64,000 nucleotides of DNA, taken from NCBI GenBank assembly GCA_963920665.1, contig OY987271.1, forward strand, positions 14,263,350 through 14,327,349, read 5' to 3'. This stretch comes from Straminergon stramineum. Lineage: Eukaryota > Streptophyta > Bryopsida > Hypnales > Calliergonaceae. Below, piece by piece: positions 38,460 to 50,691 of the stretch; position 1 is the stretch's first letter; each line of letters begins with the position of its first letter. The translations under genes and the position numbers were made by a program. Below the pieces are notes generated by a model. The model ran no database searches, was not told the origin of the DNA, and worked only from the letters and a program-made list of their open reading frames with translations.

Positions 38460-38810
38460 CTTTTGTTGTGTAGGCACTATTTGGGCTCTCTTACTATAAT
38501 CTATATAGTCAAATGTTAACTAGACTCTCTTACTAGCTAGGTTCTATTGCTTTTGGTTACTCTTGGAATTATTACACTTGGAATTGTCACTCTTAGAAAC
38601 ATTGTAAAAATTAGGATGTAGTATTTAAAGAAGACTCTTTGTCTTTAAAGTCATTTTTCTCTCTTGCTTTTTGGGTTGCCTTGCTATTTAGGCTCTTTCA
38701 CTCTCTCTTGCTTTTTGGACTCTTTCACTATTTAAGCTCTTTTGGTTTTGGTTTTGGTTACCCTTGGAATTGTTTCACTTGGAATTGACATTCTTAGAGA
38801 CTTAGTAATG
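38460..38810. repeat. Imperfect direct duplication
   Basis: Two copies of a segment containing TTTTGGTTAC or TTGGTTACCC, then CTTGGAATT, CACTTGGAATTG and TCTTAGA lie about 200 bp apart, with GGCTCTTTCAC-type words between them. It is non-coding and its origin is unknown. Confidence 0.45.
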
Positions 38811-39649
38811 AAATCCTCTGGTTCTTCATAATTTGTATTGTAGCAAGTTTTGGGTTGAGGCTAGTTTAGTTTGTGGATGTTACAAGAATTTGTGAAACTC
38901 CAAAATGTTTTTCAACATTTTTTATTGTTGAATATTATTAATTTTAGTGGGGTTCTATGTTTATAGGCAAAAAATAACAAGAAATGACTATTGAATGAAT
39001 GTGAGGAGTTGACAATGTGTAGGTGAATGGTATAGGGATGAACAATGTAAAAGTTGACAATTTGAGGTACAAAAGAATGGCTTGAAAGTTTTGTAGTGGA
39101 AAGTCTAGAGGTGAACAACTAGACATGACTTAGGAGGTTAGTATGTGGGAAGAGTGTTTGGAAGTATAAACAATACCTCTCATAGTTAGATTTTCATCAA
39201 AATACATCAATTTCATCCATACAAATTTATATTTGAATTTTCCGTCTTTTTCTTATTTTTTTATTAAATTTTTTTTTTCGCCTAATTTTTTTAATTTGTT
39301 CTATTCATTTCGGTTAATCTCGTATAAACTTTATTATTAATTGACCTACTTTAGACCTCACACAATAATTATTAATACTATAGAAATATCAAAATAATGG
39401 AATTAGAGGATAAAGTATACTAGCCTACAATAATTGAAAACACTTATATGAAAAAATATGTTAATGTACAAGAATCATTAATTTACAAAGATGATAAATT
39501 GTATTGGGTCTTGTATTTCTGAAGCACTTTAGATTGTGGATAAAAATTAATAAAACATGAGTTATTGGAATTAAGAATACATAATCCTAAATTATATACT
39601 TTAGAAGATAGGATGGCCTAAGTATTAACAGGAAAATTATTCTATTTTG

Positions 39650-40080
39650 TAAGCTATTAATTTCACAAAAGACCATTTCAGTACAGGCTAGGACAACCAA
39701 AACGGCAATTTCACTCATGTAGTAAATAGAGTTATTAGGTGAATTCTAGGAAGGAATTAGTTAGGAAAAGTTAGTTAGGCAATTTTAGAAGGAACAGTCT
39801 TAGGACCTATTCCCAAGACCAAACGGTTAGGGTTAATTTAATTATCCCCTATGACTGCGGGAAGCTATAAAAGGAGGAATTGACCTCTATTGTATGATTT
39901 ATTCACGAACATCAATGAAAGACCAATTTCTCAAGACCAAATTTCCACGACAATTTCAAGACCAACTTCCCAGCAATTCATGAAAGATCAACTTTCAAGC
40001 AATTCATGAAAGATCAACTTCAAGCAATTCATGAAAGATCAACGTTCACAACTCAAATCTCCAAGACAAATACAAATAGA
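39650..40080. repeat. LTR-like repeat segment with TATA box and 26-bp tandem units
   Basis: The part at 39650-39860 is an inverted relative of 47440-47880. A good TATA box (TATAAAAG, 39866-39873) follows on the plus strand. Downstream, three tandem units of about 25-26 bp beginning AATTCATGAAAGATCAAC start at 39975, 40001 and 40026. The combination recalls the promoter part of a retroelement terminal repeat, but no second LTR, primer-binding site or coding region is seen. Confidence 0.4.
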
Positions 40081-40204
40081 AGATAAATAGAATTACATAG
40101 AATACAATAAACATTTAGAAACATTGAAAAGAAAATTGTGAATGTATTACTAAAGATAAATTGAAAGGAAGAGGAAAAATTGTGTTTCAATTTCCTTTTC
40201 TATA

Positions 40205-40895
40205 TGAATTGAATGGACTAAAATATAATGGTGACATATAGAATCTTTTTTAGCATTAAAGGTGTTATCTTCATATAGGAGCTGTAGCTCCTTCTACTAC
40301 CATCATTGGGTTGTATATATTGATGGGGTTAGGAGACAACAATGACATATGCAATGTTTTCTTTTTGCTTGAAGTGTTACCATATACATCTCTTCATGAT
40401 ACTACCGCATTGATTTGTATGAGTTAACTAGGCTATATAAATTCATTGGGCTAGGATATAACAATGACATGTAGAGTGATTTTTTGCACTCAAGGTATTA
40501 TCTTCATGTAGCTCTTCATTGTGCCACCACTAATCTATATGAATTGATTGGGCTAGTATATAATAATGACGTGTACAATGTTTTTTTGCACTCAAAGTGT
40601 TATCTTCCCATAGCACATCATTGTACTACCATTGATGTATATGAATTGATTGGACTAGTAATTATATAAAAAGGACTTATATAGTGGTTTTTTATGCTCA
40701 AGGTGTTATCTTAACACAACTCATCATTGTATTGCCATTGATCTATATGAATTGACTAGGCTAGTATATAACAATGTCATGTACAATGGTTTTGGGGGCT
40801 TGAGGTCTCAATATAGTATTGTCAATTTGCCATTGTTATATATGAACTAACTAGGCTAACTAGGCTAGGGGATAATAATGACATGTAAAGATTTT
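40205..40895. repeat. Tandem array, about seven units of 100-120 bp
   Basis: The recurring marker (A/G)TGACATGT or a variant occurs at about 40231, 40341, 40462, 40564, 40671, 40771 and 40875. Between markers each unit carries GTGTTATCTTC, CATCATTGT, ACCATTGAT and TATGAATTGA in order. Units are diverged, so this is an old minisatellite. The open frame 40484-40669 simply reads through two units. Confidence 0.7.
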
Positions 40896-40969
40896 TTTTA
40901 TAACTAGGTTAGGGGAATTATAGTTATATGTTTTTTCCTTCTTGGAAACTAATGCAATTAATTTTCATT

Positions 40970-42975
40970 CCTGCAGATAATCGATTAAGATTTTCTTTCA
41001 CAAATTTTTGGCCTAATTGGGGTGTCTTTTGCTGTATTTGGTAGGTTGTTTTTTTGTTTGAGTTCCAATTTGGTGATTTTGAATGATAATTGCCTAATTG
41101 GGAGGGGTTTTTTGTATGTTGATTTGGAAGTTTAAGGATGATTTGTCCAAGTGGGGATTTGTTGTTTGGTCAACTAGTTTGTTTGTGTTTTCCAACTAGG
41201 ATTTGTTGTGGGGTAGTAGAGTTTCAAATTGGTGGTTAGATGGTAGTTAGATTGTCTCTCCCAATTTGAAAACTATCATTTGGGAGTTCCTATTTGGTTT
41301 GTTTTTCTTCCATTTTTCTTTTACCCATTGTTTGAGCAAAGTCCAATATGAGTCCCAACCCAAGTTGGTTGTGTTTTTCTTTGATTGTTGTTTGTGTGCT
41401 TGTGTGTGTATCCAAGTAGGATGTTAAGCATAAGAGAACAAATTGGAATTATGTATGTGTTAGTTTGATTATGGAGAATAACATGTATGTGTCCTAGTTG
41501 GGAAGGACCAAATCGGAGAATTTATGAGTTAAGGAAGGAAGTTTGGAAACCTACTTTCCAATGAATCAAAGCCTATATTCCCCTTGATTTTTATTACATA
41601 GAACTATTATTATATGGAATTTTATTCTAAATACTCTTTAATGCTTTGATTGTTGGTAGCTTGATGTTCATATATTTCTTTTGTCTTGTAGAGTAGTCTT
41701 CAACTTTTATTGTCTTTATGATAATACCTTACCATGGGGATTCCTCCCATTTTAAAGTTTTCCCTGGTGATAGGAGAACTACTTTAATTACCCTAACCGT
41801 TTCCCCATGGTCATATGTCTAAGAAAATTCCTAGTTGAATTTGCCTAACTATCCTAACTACCTAAGCCATGCCTAATTCTATCCTAAAATTGCCCTAGTA
41901 ACTTCTACCCAATACTAGCATTCTAATTCCATTCCTTCTTCCTTGCCTATATAAATTGGGTCTTTTGTGAAATTAATAACATGCTTTTGAAATCTTTTTT
42001 TACTCCTTAAACTTGTTGATTCTTGTTTCCTCCAGTATAATATTTGCATTGTTGTATAGGTTTGTGAAAATACCCATAGGTAAACGGCCTTTATTAATTT
42101 ATTAAGAGTGATAAAAAAAATACAGTTTAGCATAGAAATTGGCTCTTTTTATAAATGAATAATTCTCTTACAATAATTTCTTTTGGATATTAAATATATA
42201 TCTATACTAGATTATTGTCTAATCTAGCCTTTCAAATATTTATTTTGCTATTTTGAGATGTTCAACAATTATTTTGGAAAGGTTAAAATAAGCTTATTTA
42301 GTAATTTTTTATCTTATATGAAAATGAGGTCAACAAAGTGTGGTGATAGAAGATAAATTTCGTGAAGATATTTTAGATACCAAATTGGAGAGTGAAATTG
42401 GTTGACGTGGATGGTGTGTTTAAGTTGCTATATTGAGAACTTGAGATGCAGTGTATGCAAAGTTAGTTGGAATTGATGCAAATGAAGTTAAATTGTATAA
42501 CTGTGATTTAATCACCAATTCAACATTACATAAAAGAAAATTTTGTTGACCGAATTAGTATTTTGTGTGGTGAGAGTGTGCTGAAATTTATGTGTAACTA
42601 AAAATGTGATAAAGTTGGAGTTCTAATTGGTGTATATGTGATTGAGATGATTAAAACTAAGAATGAAATAATTTGTAAGCCTAATTGAAAATTTATAGAA
42701 AGGTTTTTGGTATGTAATACCAATTTGGGCATTTTAAGTGAAGCCATGTCTATTAGGCCAAATCCAAATGGGATTTGCGGTGTCATTGTAGTTATGTTTT
42801 GGGGTATGGAATTCCAAGTTGGATTATTGAATTTAAGTCAAGATATTTGATTTTAGATATAGAATCTATTAGCATAGAAATATCCTACTTGATAGTCTCC
42901 CTTGGAATAAACTTATTATACTGATAGGATAATTGCCAATTCGGTCATTATCCTTCTTCAACAATTCCCACTTGG
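40970..42975 (+). repeat. Dispersed repeat R1, copy B
   Basis: Its end (42725-42975) closely matches 1340-1575. Earlier parts share the CCTAATTGG and GGAATTCCAA vocabulary and a matching order of segments with the copy at the left edge. A segment at 41730-41900 also matches 47440-47560, including the site where a MITE is inserted in that copy. No coding capacity is seen. Confidence 0.55.
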
Positions 42976-45620
42976 CATTCCATTCCACTATGATTTGTAG
43001 GTGTGAGAACTTTCAACTCTATATTTTGTTCATTTTTGCAATTATTGTGTGAATGCGGTTAAATTTCAAAGGGATAATTTAAAATGAATGGAAATGAATT
43101 AAGATTGTTAATTTTATTTTGAATGAATGAAATTAGAATTAGTTAAGGTAGTTGGAGTTGGGAAGGTTGTCTCTCATGTGTTTTCAAATCTTGATTTTGG
43201 TATAAGTGTTCTTCTTTCCTTGTTTTTTCTCTCTCTGGCATTCTTTGTTTTCATGTGTTATTATGTGAATTTATTGTATCTTCTTGAGTGTTCATAGCTT
43301 GAATTTAAGCTAAGTAATTTTGTGTGATCATTTGTGCTTTGCCGCGAGGGCAATTGTGTATGTGTTAATTAATTAAGTGTGATTGATATTTTTTTTATAA
43401 TTGTAAGTGAAGTTTGGAGAGTAATTGAGATTTATTGATAATTGTGGAGGATAATTTTGTGTTATCACTTGTCATTCTTTGAGTGTTATTTGTGAAGGAT
43501 AATGCAATTTAATATAATTGAAGCTTTATTGTTGATTGTTAATTGAGAGGAATTAATTTATAAATTGATTCTTAATATCCTTGCTGAGGGAATTGGAGAG
43601 ATAATTGTTGGTTATTGATTTAGAGAGTAAAGAGAAATTTGTAATTGCTTAAAGAAGTAATTGTTCATTTTTAGAGAGTTATATTGTGAGACCATTTGTT
43701 GTAATCCTTTGTGGTTTTGTAAATAAAATTGAGTGATACAAATAATTTCTTTAAGTGGAGAATTAAATTGTACTTTATTGTGGAAGCAATTTAAGAGTGC
43801 CAATTTTTAATTAAGTTATTATAGTGTTTTGTGATTTAAAGAAAGAGCCGGTTGACCAATTGATTAATAATAATTGATTTTTAATATTTATTGCCGAGTG
43901 ATTAATTGTGAACAATTTAGAACACATATAGATTTGATTTTTCTGGGAGAGAATAACTGTGGAATATTGTGTGATAATTTTGAGAGTTTAATTTCATAAA
44001 TAATTATTAAAGAAGCAAACTCCGAGAGAATTTGTAAGGCAAATTAACTAAGTAATTAATTGAGAATTAATGTAGGGAATTAAATTAATTTGAAGCATTA
44101 TTGCCGAGAGGTTGTGAGAATAATAAATTAATTAATACATATAAAGTTGATACAAACATTGAATTACAACATGCAAAGATGAAGTGAAGGAATTTTATTG
44201 GTCCTTCGGGACTAGTAGACTTAGATTTTATGATTAAATGAAGAATACCTCTAAACATAAGTGATTGAGCTGATTACAAAAGACTATTGATATGATAACT
44301 TCATTTTACACATAAGAGATTATCGAATATTGACTATTGAATAGCCATGCTACTAAATTGCCTATTGAAAATATTATATTGAATATGCAACTATTGATTC
44401 TATAAATTGCTAAAGTTTTTTAGTGCTTAATATTTTCTTGTGTGGTTGAAATTGCAGTGAAAGGCAAGAGCTTTTGTTATGAATAGAATCCATATTTCAA
44501 TCAACTGTGGATTTTGACAATTTAGAAATTGTTAATGTTGTAGTGGTAGTATTCCACATGAGATTTCTTTAGTTTCAAACTATGGAATTTTGAGGTAGAA
44601 AATATTATTAAAAAACTATGAAATAGTTTGTTATACCTTGTGTGTAGTTTTTGTATTTTCATTTAAGTCAAGTTATTGCAAGTATATTTTCAATTTCTAA
44701 TTCTCCATAGATTGATGTTACATTCTTTTGTATACATTTTACCTTTTGGTTGTACAATTTTAAAATTTAATGTTATTTTCTTTGTATGTGTTTAGTTGAC
44801 AATTGTTAAGTGACTATTGATTGACTACGTGTCAAAAGCAACTATGGAAAAATGACCATTGCTAAATGACAATTGAAAATGAATACTAACATTGTGGCTA
44901 TTGTTTTTCGACTATTGAAAAGCAACAATTGAATTTGACTATTGATTTTTACTCATTTACTTTGACATTGTTTGAGCAAATAGATTCATAGATATAATGG
45001 GATAAAACCTAGAAATTGCTAATTGATAGACTACTAATGTGAGGAAAGTAGAAGAAAGCCACTTTATCCCAATTCCTACTAACATAACTCATTGTGACAA
45101 ATAATATGTTTGAATCCTAAAAGAAAGAGAGATTTACCTATGAAGTGACATTAGCTAATTAAAACACTAGGCTAATTTGAGCTTTCCCTCCAAATGAACC
45201 TTTTTGGAAATTGCCTTGGTTTTGTCATAGAAAAACTATATTACAATAGGTTTTGTGCTTCACTCTTATAAAATAACCTTGAATTTTTGGGTAATTAACA
45301 ACCATTTGAATAAAAAAAAAATCATACCTAGCAAAGCCATTAAAATCTAGTATTGATAGATTGTTTGAGGTCCAAATGATGCATCAACCACAAAGATGTA
45401 CTATAAAATGTTGAATGATTACAAAATGGAGTTGATATACAAAGGAAACTTGTAAATGTTAATGTGTACATGAGTAGATCACATCTAAATAGTTAGATTT
45501 ATCATATATTTATTTATTTTAATTAATTTTTAATTTTTTTGGAAATTATATTAAATATACCATGTTAAAAGAATATAATCAAATTTTATTGTAATGCACT
45601 ATGAGATTACATATTTTCCA

Positions 45621-45676
<56 letters not shown>

Positions 45677-45880
45677 TTATTTTATGAATTTTTTTGTCTT
45701 CTCTTTTCTTTTGAGCATAGTTTTTTTTTGGTCTTCTTTGTCTTTTTTTTTTTTTCCCATTTGTTTAATTATATTTTATTTTGTTAACTAATAGTAATGT
45801 GTGGAGAACAAATAACACTACCACCTTTTGATTTGTTTTTTGAAATTTGTTTGCACATTGGATTACAACATGGGTAAGTG
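42976..45880. other. AT-rich gene-free stretch with an AAT microsatellite
   Basis: There is no gene. A perfect (AAT)n run of about 18 units lies at 45623-45677. The stretch at 44820-44950 repeats TGACTATTGA and TGACAATTG words. Words like TTGCCGAG recur at about 43340, 43900 and 44104, suggesting an old repeat. Confidence 0.5.
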
Positions 45881-46760
45881 TAGAAGGAAAATATTTACCT
45901 ACTCAGAAATTATTGTTTAGGGTAATAAGTTTGTTCCAAGGGAGATAGTCAAGTAGGACAATTCTATGCTAATAGATTCAACTCCAAACTCAATAATACA
46001 ATCCAACTACCCAAGGACATACAAAAGTCTCACAATGCTCATCACACAAATTCCACACAAAAATTTTATCACATGAATGATCAATTGATTTTCAATTAGA
46101 CTAATGCTATAACACACACATACTAACATAATTCCAATTTGGCAATCTTGCATAAGATACATACACACAACACAATTTCAATCACATGTTATGCAATCCT
46201 ACAATTGATACATTTCAATTTAGCTTTGCTCATATATTACAGGTTTTAACTTTATATATACACAATCCAATTTGATATCAAAGTACTCACTCTTAACTAA
46301 TATAAGCATGTTACTGCAAAATTCAACGTTTCTCATCACCCATGCTATCAATTTTTCACATCAACTTCTCATACAATTAGCACTATACTCTCACTACAAA
46401 TCTCTCACACTACAACAACATCAAACACACAAAAATCAATGAAAATGCAACCAATACAGTTGGGACTCATACTAGCTTCTCTTGTAGTGGGTGAAAGAAA
46501 ATCAAGGTGGAAGGAGGCTAAATACTCCACATGATAGTGATTCAATTCCTAACTTGCCAACAATATGCATACAACCTTTTACATCCCATTCACTTGACAT
46601 TTCAATTGGTAAATTGCAAACCTTACTAAGTCTCTAACTTTGATTAAGCTCCGATTGATCCAAATTAGAACACTTTCACTCCTTAAAGGCTAATTATATA
46701 CTATACTTTGCACTTCAAAAGTGAAAATTGGACACCCTACAAAATTCCAAATAAAATTTC
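45880..46760 (-). repeat. Dispersed repeat R1, second reverse copy
   Basis: The reverse complement matches the R1 right end (AATAAGTTTGTTCCAAGGGA at 45932 mirrors 42898 and 1515) and further R1 words, including the GGGACTCATA segment at 46460 that mirrors 41353. It is non-coding. Confidence 0.5.
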
Positions 46761-47439
46761 ACAATATTCAATAAGAAAACTAAGAAAAAGGAACACAAGT
46801 AAAGGGGATCAATAGGAAAAGTTGAAGGCTCATAAAAAAGTCAAACAAGATCACTTGATTTTTGTTTTATACAATATTGTTTCTAATACGCCATATGTGA
46901 TGCAAAGATGCAAAAACGAACATGCAGATAAATTGAAGGGTACTTTTTTACTTGAATGCCTTGCTGGTTGCAAACCTTTGACACATGGTCAAGCTGTAAT
47001 TCAAGATAAAGCAAAAATAAAATTGCTTGAATAGTTTATTTTACATCATTCTAGGAAATGTTTGGGGAGGTATATAGTGAGTTTGAAGAACTTACAATGA
47101 TGTTAATAGAGGTTTTTTAGGGAGAAAGGCAATACTAGCGGGAATGGATTTCATTATGGTGGTGGTGGAATCATTGAAACACAATTTTCCAACTTCCTTT
47201 CAAGTTAACTTCAGTAATGAAATTACATTTTTCTTTCCAATGTTCCTAAATGTGTCTATCTAATTGTATTTATCTTCTATTTGTATTCATCTTTAAGAAT
47301 TGTCTTTCGAAAGTTGATTTTTGTAGTAATCATTGGCTTGAAGAATTGCTTGAAAGTTGGTCTTTGTTAAATCGATCTTGTATTGTTGGTATTAATAATG
47401 ATGTCTATACAATGGGAAAAATTCCCTTTATATAGTTTC
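46761..47439. other. AT-rich stretch with one unrecognised open frame
   Basis: A 70-codon frame (46822-47034, plus strand) is not recognised and has no neighbouring exon that I can join. Otherwise I see nothing. Confidence 0.35.
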
Positions 47440-47990
47440 CCACGGTCATAGGAGAACTAAGGGAAAACCCTAACGGTTTTGCCTTTGGTAATAGGATCAA
47501 GCCTATTCCTTCTATAATATCCTAACTAACTTTTCCTAACTAATTCTATCCTATAAGGTAAGAGCACCCAAAAGCATCCTTGCACCCAAAAGCGTCAGAA
47601 TCTACAGAGCATAATCATTTCAGGCTGTAAATGTAAGTAAAGAGTACATGGCTTATTTGTTTTGACCTAAAATGATAAGAGGTGTACTGTCCAGCTACAT
47701 TCATGTTCTAGAATGAATCCCTGACGTAGAATCTGACGCTTTTAGGTGCAGGGATGCTTTAGGGTGCTCTTACCTTAACTAGCCTAGTAACTCTATCTAC
47801 TAGGTAAATTGTAGTGCCGCCTTGGTCTTCCTTGTTAGGTCTGAAGTGGTCTTTTGTAAAATTAATAAATTATAAATTAAGATTCTTTCCTCATTATTAA
47901 TTTGTTGATGTTGTAGTCCAAAGTACTTAATTTAAGATTATTCATTATTAAATTCAATTCTTCATGTTTTACCAATTTTAATTAATTGGG
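47440..47990 (+). repeat. Dispersed repeat split by a MITE
   Basis: The segments on both sides of the MITE (47440-47555 and 47776-47880) are continuous with each other in the related copies at 39650-39860 (reverse) and 41730-41900 (same strand). This shows the repeat was present before the MITE inserted. Confidence 0.6.
47556..47775. mobile_element. 220-bp MITE with 50-bp terminal inverted repeats
   Basis: The left arm (47556-47605) and right arm (47726-47775) are inverse complements with 46 of 50 positions matching. The ends begin AGGTAAGAGCACCC. TA lies outside both ends (47554-47555 and 47776-47777), the expected target duplication of Tc1/mariner-type (Stowaway-like) elements. Its first six bases (AGGTAA) are shared with the two larger MITEs at 9763 and 29726. 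It is non-coding and the two arms could fold into a long hairpin. Confidence 0.8.
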
Positions 47991-47999
47991 GAAAGTGCT

Positions 48000-48870
48000 C
48001 AAAAATACAGGAATCGATACAATTTTGTCATCTTTGCAAATGAATAACTTTTGTATTTTTATATTTTTATACATGTGAATCATTGTTTTCCCTGTAGTCT
48101 AGCATTCTTTATCCTTTGATCTAATTATCTTGAGATTTATAAAATATTAATAATTATTTTAAGTAAGCTAAAGTAAGACAATTAATAATATTTCCTTCCT
48201 TTCAAATTACAACATAATGGGTTAACAATCATGAAAGGTCTTGGTTGGAGGGTAGAATTCATGATTTTTTCTTTTTAGGTATGTTCTAAGATTGCAAATA
48301 TAGTGTAGTAAAGAAGTGCTTATAAAATGGGAGGACCATCAACATTTGGTTTCAAAAATTGCAAAGTTCAATCCACCACCACCACCAATGTTCTTTTAAA
48401 GAATTGCAATCAATGCACTTTTTATAGGAATTTGTGATTTGGAGCAAGTGGAGTTGTGTCAATTTATATGAAATGGAGATCACATTTGCAAACAATCTTA
48501 CTTACATTGACAATGATTTCTATAATTGGGTTGATTGTAATTGTGATCACAATTCTTATATTTATAGGATTTGGGCACCAATTGATTCAACAAATGGAAA
48601 GTTGGCCCATTAAGTGATGGATTCAATTGCAATGGTGGAAAATTTATTGTATCTAGTAGTATGGTTTATATTGATTTTGGAGCCTATAATAGGATTGTTG
48701 AAGTAATTTGGCATGGAAAAATAGACTATTGTTGCACTTCTTGATCAACAACATGATATACTAGAATTTGTAACTCTGTGCAAATTTCCTAACAACATGT
48801 TCTAAACTTGAGAATGCAATAAAGGCTCTTTAAAATGGTGATAAAGATTTTGATACTATAAATGCAAGAA
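48000..48870. other. AT-rich gene-free stretch
   Basis: There is a short CCACCACCACCACC run at about 48374. No gene can be supported. Confidence 0.45.
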
Positions 48871-49420
48871 TTAACTCCTAAAGGTTTAAAAATATGTTTT
48901 CACCAAAAACTCTCTAAAATTGCCATTTCTAATATAAGTTCCAAATTTTAGAAAAAAAACATTTTTGGACACATGTAACTGTAGGGCATATGATCTCGTA
49001 GTATGCTAGTTTGAAAAGATGAAAAAAATTACAGAAATTTCCATCATGTAGATTGCAAGATATTAGTATTTGATTGGACAAAAATCCTTTTTTGGCCCTT
49101 CAAAAACCTAGGCAATTGCACTTCACAAGGTCATATTTGTATGAAAAAATGTACCAAATGGTGGTGCTTCTTTGAAATCTTTCTTCAAGGCAAGTTGGCT
49201 ACATGCTTGAAAAAAATTCAAATCATTTGGAATTGAACAACATATAGGAAAAAAACAACGAGTAGAAAGAATTAGAGAATGATTCAAAATACAAATTTAT
49301 TAAGAATTTATTTATGGAATTGAAAAATGCCAATTCCAATGGTTGTAATGTTGTAATAAACAATCTACATCATATGATTTTATTTTTTTCCAAAAAGATT
49401 GAAAATTGAGTTAAATAAAG
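48871..49420 (+). mobile_element. F1 element, left part
   Basis: It begins TTAACTCCTAAAGG (TTAA at 48871-48874) and is closely collinear with 34870-35400, including ATGTTTTCACCAAAAAC, ACATTTTTGGACA and GGCTACATGCTTGAAAA. It breaks off near 49420, so the right terminus is missing. Confidence 0.6.
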
Positions 49421-50492
49421 GCAGAATGGATCCTAGTTGGGACAAAAAGATACATTCTAGCCGAGACATCATTAAGTGCAAAGTAATTTGTACAAGCATC
49501 CATTTCAAATACCACCTTGGCAAACAAATCCTATATGCAAATTTCTAAATAATATCAACATCTCAAACTACTACATGCATGATGACACAAGATGGAAATC
49601 AATCAACGAAGTAGTTGAAGAATAATTTGCCTAGGTTCCATGTAAAAATGATAGTGATTGTATAGGTTGTTTTGAAGTAGGCTCAACTTGGTTGCTAACT
49701 CACATTCAACAAGAGATTCAATTAAGCTTCCAATTGCAAGTTGTTGATGATAAAAGTGTATTGTTTTATCAGAACATGATAAAATTTAGATGTTACAATG
49801 ACATCCAAATCAAAGATATTAATTATTAAATTATCAATCCAATGGTGTTTGTTTGTTGTAATTTAGTACATAAGAGTTAAATATAGTACCATATAGAGGA
49901 CTTTAAGGCTTAATCTGTAAAGTCTTAATCTTTAAGGCTTTAAGGCTTAACTCTATAGTCCTTTAAGGCTTAATCTGTAATTGATTGTATAGAAGCTCCT
50001 TTAAGTTGGAAACATGCTGACTCAACTCGACATGAGCCCTTTCTTCTCTAGTCTTTACCAACAAACCTAATTAGATGCAATAGATCAATAATATTACTCT
50101 AGCATTGAAAGATTTGGACATTTTGAATAAGAATATAATGTATCTTTGTAAAATGTCAATGGTTTCTTACAAATGTGTCTTGTGCTTTTAAACAAATAGA
50201 TTGAAAATTGACTATAGTTCATAGGTGCATTAGTATGTAGCAATGCACTTCTGTTTATTGTTCCTTAAGATTGTAACATTTCAGAAACATCATTCTTAAA
50301 AAAATGTAACCTGTTATTCGTTGATAGAATAGACAAAGCATCATATCATTTACTGAGAAAAGTTTGATAATTAGAGAAAATATTGGAGGAAGATTGTTTC
50401 TTCAATTTCACAATTTCATCCTTGTGTTTGATGGAACTGGGAAAAAAAGGGGCTCCACTTGAGCACCAAAAGCAAGAATTCGTTTTTCACCT
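49421..50492. other. AT-rich gene-free stretch
   Basis: A local repeat of CTTTAAGGCTTAA lies at about 49900-49975. No gene is recognised. Confidence 0.45.
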
Positions 50493-50691
50493 TTAAACAA
50501 TGTTGCAGCCATTTCTCGACCAATGAATGACAAAGGATCTTTTAGTGTAGGACAAAAGTACAATTGTTCATCCCTGGAATTTTGTGCAAAAGGGCAAGAT
50601 CATGCAAAGTAGTTTGACCTCCAATGAGCACTTTTGATTATCTTAAAGTACTGTAGATGATGTCATACAGCACCAGGCGTTCAAGGGTTAA
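50493..50691 (+). mobile_element. F2 MITE-like element, copy f (TTAA-bounded)
   Basis: This 199-bp non-coding element has TTAA at both edges (50493-50496 and 50688-50691). It has the same orientation and order of segments as copy a at 7996-8223, including GGAATTTTGTGCA, CAAAGTAGTTTGA and GTAGATGATGTCA. Confidence 0.6.

Noticed and set aside
39650..40080. Solo LTR of a retrotransposon
   Set aside because: The TATA box and tandem units are suggestive, but no TG...CA ends, target duplication or polyadenylation signal could be fixed, so it is listed only as LTR-like.
40484..40669. Open frame with repeated peptide YELIGLV
   Set aside because: The peptide repeat is only a translation of the underlying DNA tandem repeat.
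46822..47034. Possible small gene of 70 codons
   Set aside because: It lies alone in repeat-rich DNA with no recognisable domain, promoter or exon partner.
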